A stretch of 64,000 nucleotides of DNA, from positions 731,864 to 795,863 of the forward strand of contig JAJEKV010000042.1 of the NCBI GenBank assembly GCA_021234155.1, in the 5' to 3' direction. This document shows, piece by piece, positions 10,671 to 22,005 of this stretch. The position numbers and the translations under genes were made by a program. The notes under the pieces were generated by a model. The model saw only the letters and a program-made list of their open reading frames with translations. It was not told the DNA's origin and made no database searches. Origin of the DNA: Isoetes taiwanensis. Lineage: Eukaryota; Streptophyta; Lycopodiopsida; Isoetales; Isoetaceae. Position 1 is the stretch's first letter, and each line of letters opens with the position of its first letter.

Positions 10671-13615
10671 AGCATGATAATATTTTGTCTGTTTCAGATA
10701 ATTTGGACAAAAACAATAACAAATTCATGATAATAGATTCAGGAGCAGAGAAAACCGTGACATGCAATTTAAAGCTTTTGAAAAATTGCAAGAAGTTTGG
10801 AGCTGGACATGTACAATTAGGAGATGGAGCCTTGCAAAAAATAGAAGACACTGGAGTTTTGGAGATCTTTGATTTAAAAGGAAAAGCTGTTGAGCTGAAG
10901 GAAGTCTTATGTGTGCCAAACTTAGTTAGAAACCTTATTTCTGTGTGTCAGTTAGTTGACCTTGGTTATAAGGTCGTGTTTGAGAAACGAATGTAAAATC
11001 TATTTTGGCAATGAATTAAAGTTTGTTGGAAAAAGAGTTGGCAATTTGTTTGGTCTTGATCTTGAGCATCTACCTGCTTTGAATGTGATAGAATATGCAT
11101 CCTTAAATACTTGGCACGCTCGATTATGCCACACTAATATGGTCAATGTAGAATTGATGGCAAATAAAGGCATGATAGCAGCAAAGAATGAAGATATAAA
11201 GAAGACATTATGTGCAGGCTGTATTTTGGGGAAGCAGACAAGATTACCTTTCAAAAAATCAACTAAAAGAGCAAAGGGAATCTTGGATTTGGTTCATACA
11301 GATTTGTGTGGACCTATAAATGTCACTAGCATGACTGGAAATAGATACTTCATGACATTTACAGACGATTTCAGCAGGAAAACTCAATGCTATTAATCAA
11401 GGATCAAGCATATGATGCACTAAAATTGTTTGTTGCAGAGGTACAAACACAAACAGGGCGAAAAGTGAAATGCATAAGATCAGACAGAGGAGGCGAATAC
11501 TTGTCTTATGAATTTAAAAAATTTTGTGCTGACAGAGGAATCAGGAGGCAAATGACTTGCAGATTTTCTCCTCAACAAAATGGAGTGGCGGAAAGAAAAA
11601 ATAGAACGATTCTAAATGCTGTTAGATCTATGATAAAATACTTAGGACTTCCAAATTTCATTTGGGATGAAGCAGTTAAAGCTGCTGTTCATGTTCAAAA
11701 TTTGCTGCCAAATTCCAGCATAAATGGAGCTGTTCCAGAGATGTTATGGTCTGGAAAAAGGCCCTGTTATGATCACTTAAGAGCATATGGTTGTCTTGCC
11801 TTTGCATATGTACCTAAGGAGTTGAGAAAAAAATTAGATAACATGGCGTATATAACATATTTGGTTGGATATGACTGGAACTCGAAGGGATGGAGACTGT
11901 ATGATCCTGAGAAGAGAAGAATTATAATCAGCCGAGATGTTATATTTGATGAGCAGCAATATTACAGAAAAATTCCACAGGTTAACATGAAGAATAATAA
12001 TGAGAACACAAACCTTATGGTACAAGAGGACAAGAGTGACACGGTTATTCCCGAAGAGGATGCAAATAGACGAAGAATAGTCCACTTTGATGATGACAGT
12101 GAAAATGATGAAGATCAAATAGTATCAGGGCAGCACACTAGCAATGACTCATTGTCAAAACTTATGCAAGAGAATAATGATCATTTGGAATCTGATATGG
12201 CAAATAATTCTGAAGCAGAAATGCAGCAAGAAAATAAAATCATTGAAACTATAGAACCAAAAAGGAAACCAAGAAGAACAGAAGCTCAAATCCTTAAGGA
12301 TGAAAATAGAGATTTGCTGGAATTGCATGGCAGAAATGAAGGTGGAAAAAGCAAAAGGCTCCAAGCTCATGAAGGTGAATTACATAGTATATTTGATATA
12401 CTTGTCTTGGAAAATTTAGAGGTACCAAAGAATTACCATGATGCAGTAAGTGGGAAGAATGCCCAAAAGTGGATAGAAGCAATGAATGAGGAAATGAATG
12501 CATTTAAGAGAACAAATACATATGATCTTGTGGATCAGCCAGAAGATAAGAATGTTATAGGCAATAAATGGGTGTTCAGGATTAAGCCAGGAAGCAATGG
12601 CAAACCTAACAAGTTTAAGGCAAGGTTAGTAGCACAAGGGTTTACTCAGAAACGTGGCTATGACTATGACGAGACCTTTTCTCCATTAGTCAAGATAAAT
12701 AGTCTGAGAATTCTCTTGTCCATTGCAAACTCGTGTGATTTGGAGATACATCACATGGATGTCAGCACGGCTTTCTTGAATGCTAAATTAGAAGAGGAGA
12801 TATACTTAAGGCAAGTTCCAGGTTTTGAAACAGAAAAAGGGAAAGTGTGGAAGCTAAAAAGAGCAGTATATGGGCTGAAACAATCTCCGAGAGAATGGTA
12901 CAAATGCATGAATGGTTACTTACAGGAGCAAGGATTTGAAAAGCTTAACCATGATGGAAATTTATACAGATTCAGAAATGAAGATGAATGGTGCATTATT
13001 GCTCTTTATGTTGATGACAACATAATGATTGCTAAGGGTACAAAAACCTTAAATTATTGTAAAGGCATTCTGAATAAAAGATTCCAAATGACAGATCTTG
13101 GTGAATTAAGGAGATTTTTGGGGATTGAAGTATACAGAGATAGGAACAAGAAAGTATTAGGGTTGAGTCAAAGAATACATATTGAAAACATGTTGGAAAA
13201 ATTTGGGATGAAGGATTGTAATTGTGCTGACTCGCCAATAATACCTGGACATAAGATATCAGGGCAACAATGTCCTCAGACAGAAGAAGAGATGAGACAA
13301 ATGCAAAAAACACCGTATAGATCACTTATTGGATGCCTATCTTATGTTGCTAACTGTACCAGACCTGATATAGCCTTTGCAGTAAACTTGCTGAGTAGAT
13401 ACAATCACAATCCAGGAAGAATACATTGGATTGCAGCAAAGCGTATATTGAGGTACTTAAAAGGTACAATGGATTTTGGAGTCATGTATAATTTGAATGA
13501 TTTGAATTTGCATGCTTATTGTGATGCTGATTGGGGAGGTGATTTGGATCAAAGGAAATCAACCTCAGGCTATTTAATAATGCTAGGTGGAGCTCCCATT
13601 GCCTGGGATGTGGTT
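10671..13615 (+). pseudogene. pol: Copia-1 pol: protease, integrase, RT, partial RNase H
   Basis: Protease has FMIIDSGAEKTVTCN (10720s). A pre-integrase zinc region has WHARLCH and CAGCILGKQ. The integrase shows Asp in HTDLCGP and FTDDFSR and the Glu-bearing SPQQNGVAERKNRT. Reverse transcriptase has HMDVSTAFLNA and LYVDDNIMIA. RNase H begins YCDADWGGDLDQRKSTSGY and breaks off after GGAPIAW at about 13608-13615. Frameshifts occur near 10985 and 11390 and the frame returns after the second. Reading beyond 13615 is unrelated sequence. Defective despite young LTRs. Confidence 0.92.
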
Positions 13616-14640
13616 GGTATGCTTACTTGACAGGATCATATTTGTTTTTGTGTAGAAATTTCTCATCTACTCTGATGCAGCCATCACATTCACTAAGTCC
13701 ATGCATTTGCAAGGCAGATAAGGCGGACGGTGTGAAATGCAATCTCTTTATTCAAATATAAATGTACAAGTTCAGAGACATACGGCAATGAGAAATTTTT
13801 TAAGCACTAAGGGCAGAATGCTCAGATCTTATGGAATGCATGTCCTATAGTAAACCGTCTATGTTGAAAGTAATCATCCATTTTTTATTATTGATTGTCG
13901 TGATACTGCCAGAGTGGATGTCATGGTTATAACCAGTTCATGCATAACCCGCAGTGTTTTCGTGCACCACCTCTATCTCATGCACTGACCACAGATTACA
14001 TGGACATTTATATCTGGCAGTATGGGCTGAGTCATGACATGACTTTATTCCAGAGCATATATTATCAATGGATCATTAATTCACTTTGCATCCACCTTAT
14101 TTATTGATTGCCTTATGATGCTCAACATTTACTGCCTATCATTGAGAAAATGGTTCTAGAAGAGACTGGTGGTGATACTGTGGCATATGGCACTGAAAGT
14201 AATTTTCGAGAAGGTATTAGAGACATGGTGGCATCAAGTTTACTATATCCATGCATTTGCAGGGCAGATAAGGCGGACGGTGTGAAATCCAATCTGTTTG
14301 TTCAAATATAAATGTGCAAGTTCAGAGACATAAGGCAATGAGAAATGTTCAGCACTAAGGGCAGAATGCTTAGATCTTATGGACAAAAATCTGTTGGAGA
14401 AAAAGCTTTGCATATGGGCAGGAACAACCTGTGTCGCTGGAGCGCTTCCATCATTCAAGATTATTTGTTTAAGCATCTCGGTTGTGCAAGTTTCATTTAG
14501 CTTTAATTTCAAGGCCCTGTTTTCCAAGCTATCTTGCCTTCACTATACACATGGATCTCCTAGAGGAGATTACGTAATTTAAGCATCTGATGTGGTATTA
14601 ACGTACATGCTTCAGTTCAGGCCATTCCAGGCTAATCCGA
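13616..14640. repeat. Non-coding block with a 135-bp direct repeat
   Basis: 13700-13835 and 14250-14384 share CATGCATTTGCARGGCAGAT...AAGGCGGACGGTGTGAAAT and then CAAGTTCAGAGACATAMGGC, about 85-90 percent alike by eye and spaced 550 bp. This is the far side of the inversion breakpoint at 13615. Confidence 0.75.
14108..14311 (+). other. Unrecognised short open frame, possible exon relic
   Basis: 67 codons. The first part, LLPIIEKMVLEETGGDTVAY then NFREGIRDMVAS, has the look of a real protein. The last 18 residues fall in the 135-bp direct repeat, and its other copy also carries an open stretch there. TTTGCAG before GGCAGATAAG could be an acceptor. I do not recognise the family. Confidence 0.25.
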
Positions 14641-15719
14641 CTACTGCTTAATAACAGGTTTCTCTGCTGAAGCCAACAAAAGCTTTTGCTCTCTTCAGAA
14701 TGCTCATATCATTTGCCCTGTCATTTTTTCGCTCTTAAAAGTCCTGCATGTTATACAATGATTATTCCAGTATTCAAAAAATTGGGCCAGGTTAGTCTGT
14801 TCAGCTTTGAGATTTTGAAATTAAGATCTTGGGTCCAGTTTATTAGGGCCTTTGGGGACTTCATACGGTTATTAGCTCTTTGGTACGGTATTGAGAGTTC
14901 AAAAGCATGTTCAATGTTCAGTATTCTTTGTTCGAATAAAAAAATAGAACTATTTACTTCTATTCTTAAGCCAAATATTTTTTTTTGTAACAGTAGTTTC
15001 TTCTGAATCCAGCATGACTCTGCAGATTACTCTTAATGATCAGGTATGATCTTCATCCTACACAGTGTCGCTAAGATGGATCACAACATTTATGATGTTT
15101 GCCTATCTTTGGAATCCTTTGCCAAACTTTCTGCAATAATTGAATCATGGATATCCACATTGTGAAACCACATTGCTTCGAATCCCTGATAATAGCTTTC
15201 TTTGCTTTTCTATAAACTCTGGACAGGCAACAAATTGTAAACTTTTCTTCAAGTCGAGAGATATACTTAATGGCATTTTTAGAGGAGGTAGACATTTGCT
15301 TATGTGGCAGATTTGTTTAACTTAGATTAAATTTACAGGTCATAACAAAGGTTCATATGTAATAGGATCTTTCCATTTTATTTCGTCACTTCCAACAACC
15401 GTGTTGCTGGCATTCTAAAGGAGGTATTAATATTTAAAGTGGAGTTATTAAGATGTGCACTGATATCTATGTTCCAATGCAGGACTAAGGATTTCCAACC
15501 AGAATTTGAAGTATAGCACTGGACGTTCCAAGCAACAATTTTGTTGTAGCATCTCTATTATATCTTTTTTGTAAATTATACACATGAAATGTAGAGGGCT
15601 TTCTATGTTTACAGTGCACTTATTAGATGTAGTTTATATTAGATCTGATACATACACCTTATGTATTCTACAAAGTCATGAAACGCAGTATAGATGCATA
15701 AAGACATGTTATGGAAAAA
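14641..15719. other. No gene seen
   Basis: AT-rich; only chance open frames. The missing APC7 exons would be expected on the plus strand hereabouts, but no matching coding stretch was seen. Confidence 0.4.
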
Positions 15720-15889
15720 TGGCGCTTTGGTAGTGCTTTTCTTGCCATGTATCATGCTTACAAACATCAAGCATGCAATAAGCTACATCTTTGCTCTATG
15801 GTTGTGGCGCTTTGGTAGTGCTTTCTTGCCATGTATCATGCTTACAAACATCAAGCATGCAATAAGCTACATCTCTGCTCTATGGTTGC
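15720..15889. repeat. Tandem duplication, unit about 85 bp, two copies
   Basis: TGGCGCTTTGGTAGTGCTTT ... AAGCATGCAATAAGCTACATC is repeated head to tail with very few differences, so it is recent. No open frame is conserved between copies. Confidence 0.85.
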
Positions 15890-16472
15890 ACATGTTTAAA
15901 AGCATTTGAACTTTTTTTATGGAAGCATTTGAGGCTATTTAGCTAGATCGTCTATTTAGTTTTATAAGGTTTCTTAAATCGATGAATCCAAATTGCAAGC
16001 TCAGGATCTTTTAAAGATCAAGCTCAAGACCCTTAAACAGGGCATTTATAGGATAGGATTTTAATTGAGTATAAACTAGGGGATATTGTTATGAAATTGA
16101 GTATAAACTAGGCGACATTGTTATGAATTTTTTCAAAGGTGTTATGTCTTTGTTTAATAAGGATGCACAGCATTAGAGTGCATCAAATCTTCCAAGTGAG
16201 AAGCCATTGACTAGCTATGCATTCTACCAGGAAATATCAATAGAATTTGATAATAACTTTAATAATGCTAAACATGTTGCTTTCATCTGTTCCAAAGTTA
16301 TTTCATCAACAATTAGTAATTGTTCAAATGTTGATCGTGTGCCGGGAAAGAATGAGCCCATACCCGCCATGTGGGCATCTATAGGGTGCAACATGGCATC
16401 CCTGCAATGCAACATGGCATCATTGCAATGTAACAACGTCCTTTTTAAATGCCATTGCCAAGCCTAATGAAT

Positions 16473-17814
16473 AGAATAGAATAGTTTTTTTAACGTCCAC
16501 GGAGACCAATAGGTCATGGGACCCATACAATGGGCTAGTACAATCATTACTACTAGGATTAAAAAACCCCTGCCTCGAAAGGTTTTCAAGGGAAAAACCT
16601 TTGCAGTAATGATGATACTAGACAAGCAGAGATAATGACTACTGAAGGCTCAGTAATTGCCGACGTTTATCTAGAACCTCAAGTATGTATAATGCCAAGT
16701 CATGCACAGATGGTGCTCTGAGAAGTTGTGGAAGCGTGGAATGGAATGCTAAGGTCAAAAAATGATTCCGGACTATCTCAAAAGCAGGGCAACTCAGAAG
16801 AGTATGGCTTTCATCTTCAATAACCTGTGAATCGGCAAACAGCACATAGTCTCGCTTCGCGGCAATTGCGGCGCTCCCATCTACTGTCTCAATCCGTGAA
16901 CTGTGGGACCCCGCATTTAATTGATGCAATGGCTACAAGCTTGTTCCTGGACAATGAAGCAAGCAAATAAGCTTGGGGCGCTGGTGCCAAGATGGGATTT
17001 ATGTGTGCATGATAATGACCAGTTTTCACTTGGGCCAAAGTAACTGCGTCCCATATCTTTTGAGAAAAATGACCATTGAGATATTGTTGCAAAAGCTCAG
17101 GATCAGAACTGGCAGTGCTCTGGTTGCACAGCCCAACGGGCAAACCATGTAGTGCAATGCTCTTTCCAACATCGTTTCAAACGCTGAGGAGATTCAGCCA
17201 TGGCAAGTGCAAGAACAGGATACCTAACATCATCCATGTGGTGCACCTTGCAGATATAATGGAGATGGCGCTTCATGGCAGAATGTTGAAGAGGCCAAAA
17301 ACCTGTCTCTTGTAAAAGAATAGCATAGGGTACCGTTGTTTTAACTCCGAGGCTGTAAGTGAGAAAGGACTTTTGCACCCGCTCCAAGCTCTCCCAAGCA
17401 CTAGCACTAATGGCGTGCCCCCACACTTCGTAACCATACAAGAAAACAGGCTCTACCAAAGCCCCAAACAAGTGGGCTTTCCGTGGCCAATCATGAATTT
17501 CGCGAAAACAATTATTTTGCATTGCATAGAGTGCTCTCCATCCAGCAGCTACCCGCTTGGTAATACATCGCTTTCCAAAGTGTGTTCTTCTGTAATTCTA
17601 CACCAAGATACTTGTAGCTATCTACAACTTCAACTTCGCGGCTATCATAGTGCATAGGGGGAACATTGTGACGAGAAGATTGAACTACCAAAAGCTTGGT
17701 CTTTTGGAGATTAACACGCAGACCTGTGTTCTCACAGAAACTGTGCAGAGCATGTAAATGTTGCTGCATACTAGCAGCGGTATGTGCCAGAAGTGAAACA
17801 TCATCAGCATACAT
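16473..17814 (-). pseudogene. Non-L1 LINE fragment: RT palm to 3' end
   Basis: Three degenerate frames read right to left. 17814-17512 begins MYADDVSLLAHTAASMQQHL (RT catalytic motif C) and continues to YKYLGVELQ. 17522-17103 has the thumb-like region VFLYGYEVWGHAISASAWES. 16929-16639 has a zinc-finger-like HTLLSCPAF ... R. The 3' UTR (CCATGACCTATTGGTCTCC, then GTGGACGTTAAAAAAAC) ends in ATTCTATTCTATTC, a simple-repeat tail rather than poly-A. It is 5'-truncated at about 17814 and frameshifted. It belongs to the same broad group as the element at 61.6-64 kb and is unlike the two L1 copies. Confidence 0.75.
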
Positions 17815-20202
17815 AAGTTGCCTAATGATATAGTGTGCCTAATGATATAGTTGGTATGATGATTTACAAATTCATTGGTTCTTTAGTCCAAAGTTCAAAT
17901 GACAGAGAATAAGCTTGAAAAAACCCATGTATTTTTTATGTTGAACAAACAAATAGTCCCTATGCGCCAAATTATGAATGACACATTTCATTCACATCGC
18001 CACGTTCCATTGACAAACTAATCCTCACCTTTTTCTCACATAACTAACAAACAAATTAAGGAAATACACCTTTTGCTATTTATACACCCAAGCACTCCAA
18101 GCACACATAGCATGTTCTAGCTAAAGCCCGGCATATTTTCATGCTCCAAATCTTCTTTTGTTACTAAACAACCGCCTTTCAAATCGTTACTAGGCCCGAC
18201 AACGAGATAAGCAGGTAGGTATGATTTTAACGTCCACAAAGGCCAATTGGCCATGGGATGCAACAATACAAGGGATATAAAAGCTTAAATTTGCAAAGAG
18301 TTATTAACAAATAGCAACATAGATAATGCCAGTGATAATATTGTGATACTATTCTACTACTTAAATTTTCTAGACATAACTAGCGCAAGGGTTGGAAGGA
18401 CATTGGTCTAGAATAATGGATGCACATCCACTATAAACTAAAAAGAAGGAACTAAATGGGAAGATAAATAGAACTTATTCAACACCTCTTCCAATGATCC
18501 CAAACTCATCTAGTTTAGTGTCTCTTTAAACATGCGATAATTAAAAGCATGCAACTCAAGATCCAAACATTTCGACGAAGGTGGGGCAAAAGCTATTCCA
18601 GCTTCCTTTCTGGACAAAAATTATAGAATCAACAAGCTTTCAAATGTACTTGAAATTGTGATCATGAGACATTTCTTTTCTTCTCATCATGTCAATTCTT
18701 TCAACTTTTATAGATCCTTATCCTTAATTTATTATCTTGTAATATGTTCCAACCATTTTTCTTTGAAATGATATTTTGAACTCAAGAGCAACCAACTAAC
18801 TACTAGAAATGAAAATTCCCTATAGAAATTAGATGAAAACTTCATTTAACATCATAGTGTTCCTCCTCCTCTCACAAAGCATGCCCCACCCTTCAACCCC
18901 TTGCATAGACCACATGCTTCATCATCATTCTTCTTACATAAATTGTTCGATAAGATTTCCACGCATTAAGCACTCATTGGACACTTTATTTAAAGCAAGC
19001 AATGATATAGATGCACCATCTCTTGGCCATGTTATAAGTGCCCCTTGGACCACTTTACATGTTACTAGCAATTTGGGAATATTATATATATATCCTTAAA
19101 ATTTGCCATGCATTTGGTGATCATGCATGTCTGGAACATAGCAAGAGGGGACTTTTAAAATCTATTGAACCAATTGGTCTACAAGACGCATGAGCCAACC
19201 TTGGCATGTTTGGATATGTAAAAGAATAATGCATCCAACTAAAGAATGGACGAAAAGGAGTGGAAATCTATGTTATGTAATCCATTACTAGGAACTACTA
19301 AGCAAATAAAGTGGCTGTATGGATCCACCAAATACGAGCATTATTTATACAGATGAGATTTGCATGATTGTGTTGTGTGCGTGCCTTCCAAGCAGGGGGT
19401 TAAACAATGCACAGCATAATCGTTGAAGGCCCAGCAAAGTGTAATGGGCTAAACAGTGCACATCATAATGGTTGAAAGCAGTGCGTGATACATGCAAGCA
19501 TATATAGAAGGATTTGGTGGCGACTGGACAAAAGAGAATGAACGAAGAAGAAGCAATTTTTTATGTCATGCCACAATGAACGTGTGGAATCTGGGAGACA
19601 ATGAAGGAAAAAGAAATTTATGCATATAAATATAATTAGTAGAAATACAGGCAGAATACAAAGTGTTGGTAGATAGGAAACAAGCAATTTAATTTCAATA
19701 TTTCCAGCTATAAATGCCACGTTTAAATGTCCACAAAGACGCGTAATGCAAATAATTAAAAAAATAGGCCGCGTTATTACTGCGCTGTCACTGTAACGGC
19801 GCTCCGCAACTACTGCCGGATCTAACCGTCACCGTTGCAGGTAAGGGTTTTACTAAAGCGGAGCTCCGGAGCTGGGGTCCTCCATAGCTAATTTCTTGCG
19901 TCTTTTTCTGTGGCTTTAGTCCATCTGTGTGGGTGCGATTTTGAAACGCGGGTTTGGGTTTTCCGAAACGCGTCGATTGGAGTTTTTTTTTGTCTTTTTT
20001 CTTCTTAAACTCAGGTTTCTTGAATCTCTAAGTTTGAATTGTTTCCTGAATCACTGTACTTCGTTTGCCTTCTAGCGGCCGTGATCTAGGAAGAAGTAAA
20101 CTAGAAGCATTTTTTTCTTCCTTGCAAGGAAGCATCTCTTGTCAAAGTCTTGCTTGGCCCTTGGGATACATTCCCTCTTTGCTCTATAAGCTTTGGTGCT
20201 AT
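17815..20202. other. Intergenic; LINE tail scrap and EF-hand gene 5' flank
   Basis: At about 18222-18265, TTTTAACGTCCACAAAGG-CCAATTGGCCATGGGA is another copy of the LINE 3' motif seen at 16490. Shorter echoes occur at 19722 and 50533. 19770-20202 is more GC-rich and is probably the promoter and 5' leader of the EF-hand gene. CAGGTAAGGG at 19838 could be a leader splice donor. No other gene seen. Confidence 0.45.
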
Positions 20203-21000
20203 ATGGGCGAAGAATCTTTGAAAAATCTCGATTGCGTTACTATTTCTCGCAATCAAGAGTCTCTTAAGGTAAATTCCATGAAATCAGAGAATGGAATGAT
20301 AGATCTTATGCTTCCAGTGGTAATTCCGGCAGATCTAAACTGCAAAAAGAGATCTACAGAAATTTGTTGCTGTAAAGACTCTTCAAATGATACTTTTCTA
20401 GAGTTGGATGCTGCGAATAATTTAGATGGGTTTTCTGCTCTGAGGGGCTATAAATATGAAAGGAGTCTTAGCAATTGCTCTATTGAATCTGGGGATAGTT
20501 ATGCAAGTGCAGTATCGAAGCTGGAGCCAGAGGCAGATCAAGAAGAACTGCATAAGATGTTCAAAGCATTTGATGAAAATGGAGATGGAGCCATAACCCT
20601 AGAAGAGCTTCGAAATACAATGAAAAAATTGGGGTTTGAACTTTCTGAACAAGAACTAGGTGTTATGGTTATGTCTGCTGATAAAAATGGAGATGGGAGA
20701 GTTGATTTTGATGAATTTTTGTCACTTTATTCTAACTTGTATGCAGAGGATAGAAAAAAAGATGAGGAAAGGGATGTTGAGCTTTTGGAAGCATTTCAAG
20801 TATTTGATAAGAATAGTGATGGTTTTATAAGTGTGCAGGAATTGCACTCTGTTTTAAGCAGTCTTGGTCTGAAAGAGGGTACTAGGCTTACAGATTGCCA
20901 AAGTATGATCAGAGGGGTGGATTCAGATGGAGATGGAAGGGTTAACTTTGAAGAATTCAAACAAATGATGAATTCTTCGCCATTTCGGCAAAGCTATTGA
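20203..21000 (+). CDS. Calmodulin-like protein with four EF-hands (CML)
   Basis: Calcium sensor of the plant calmodulin-like family. 265 residues from the ATG at 20203. The frame is open 46 codons further upstream but without an ATG, so this start is preferred. Residues 1-110 are a variable Ser/Cys-rich extension (a CCC cluster near 55-57). Four canonical 12-residue loops follow: [12 protein letters not shown] (124-135), [12 protein letters not shown] (160-171), [12 protein letters not shown] (202-213) and [12 protein letters not shown] (240-251), each with Asp at 1 and Glu at 12, so all four should bind calcium. Paired EF1-2 and EF3-4 with a charged linker follow the calmodulin plan. Intronless. 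The N-terminal extension could be targeting or spliced; no clear membrane helix is seen. Confidence 0.9.
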   Translation: MGEESLKNLDCVTISRNQESLKVNSMKSENGMIDLMLPVVIPADLNCKKRSTEICCCKDSSNDTFLELDAANNLDGFSALRGYKYERSLSNCSIESGDSYASAVSKLEPEADQEELHKMFKAFDENGDGAITLEELRNTMKKLGFELSEQELGVMVMSADKNGDGRVDFDEFLSLYSNLYAEDRKKDEERDVELLEAFQVFDKNSDGFISVQELHSVLSSLGLKEGTRLTDCQSMIRGVDSDGDGRVNFEEFKQMMNSSPFRQSY

Positions 21001-21591
21001 TGGTTTTCACATCCAACTGAGGCAAAATTCAGTGATCGTTTATGTTCCAAGGTTGTTCAAAGTTGAAATGCATCAATTTGCATGTAAAAATGTTGTAATT
21101 TGTGTGGCCAGAAGATTGTGCAGTGCTTGGAGGAAAATTTCAATGCCAGGTACTTACTTCTATGGCACGTTTGTTGATAATATTCTAAATATCCGTTTTC
21201 CGTTCAACGTCCTCCACAAAAAAACATTTCTTTATTTATTGCCACACATTTGTGGTCAATTACGATCTTGTAGATTTTGAACTTTGAACTTGAAATCTAG
21301 ACGTTTTATAATAGGCAAGAAACTATCCCCTTCCAATATTTCTCTTTAGGACCCAGTTTTCTTCCAAAAGCTACTAGAAAGCATATTCTTCTGAAAGCTA
21401 CTAGAAAGGATATGGACCTCTTTTGCATGTGACTTAGTGGGAATTCATGCCGTCTTCTTATCGTGCAATCTTGAGCCGTAGTTTTTTAGTACTCTAATTT
21501 GTTTCATCATGCTCGTGCATTACAATTAGTAATCAAGATGCAGCACAATCAACTAATGGCTTGGAAAAGCATCTCAACTGTTATACATGAT
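21001..21591. other. 3' flank of the EF-hand gene
   Basis: Presumed 3' UTR and intergenic DNA. A small imperfect duplication AAGCTACTAGAAAG occurs near 21370-21410. No gene seen. Confidence 0.4.
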
Positions 21592-21723
21592 GTTGCTTGA
21601 ATGTCTTTAGAGGCTGAAATCAAATTTTGAATTCTTGCAAGTTGATAATGGTCATATATAAGCGGTGTATGTTGCTTAAATGTCTTTAGAGGTTGAAATC
21701 AAATTTTGAATGCCTGTAATAAT
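21592..21723. repeat. 79-bp tandem repeat interrupted by the LINE
   Basis: GTTGCTTGAATGTCTTTAGA ... AATGGTCATATATAAGCGGTG (21592-21670) is followed by a second copy that breaks off at 21723. The sequence expected next, ATAATGGTCATATATAAAAGG, appears at 30086, across the LINE. ATAAT is present on both sides, a possible short target duplication. Confidence 0.7.
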
Positions 21724-22005
21724 TTTTTTTTTTTTTTTGAGGGTAAGAGTGCAATTTATTAATTTTTAAAATAGGGTACAGTGAGTCCCCTCAAAAAGAT
21801 ATAATCCAATGGGAGGAATACCCAAGGGCTCGACAATTGAAGGTGTACTAGTGGCACAGCCAATTCTTCTTCCTCACTGATGTAGGTACTATAGGGCAAA
21901 ACAACCTTCTTCTCCACAAGAGCGAGTACTATAGATAAGGCTGTGCATTTCCACCTAACATTTGCCACTTGGGGGTTGTTCACTTTGTTCAAGAGTTTAC
22001 CTTCT

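Larger units (their letters stand above)
9061..13615 (+). mobile_element. Copia-1 LTR retrotransposon, 5' portion
   Basis: 5' LTR, primer-binding site, gag, protease, integrase, reverse transcriptase and the first half of RNase H in Copia order. The element stops abruptly inside RNase H; its missing end lies inverted at 4353-5252. Near-identical LTRs point to a recent insertion, yet pol carries frameshifts. Confidence 0.93.
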
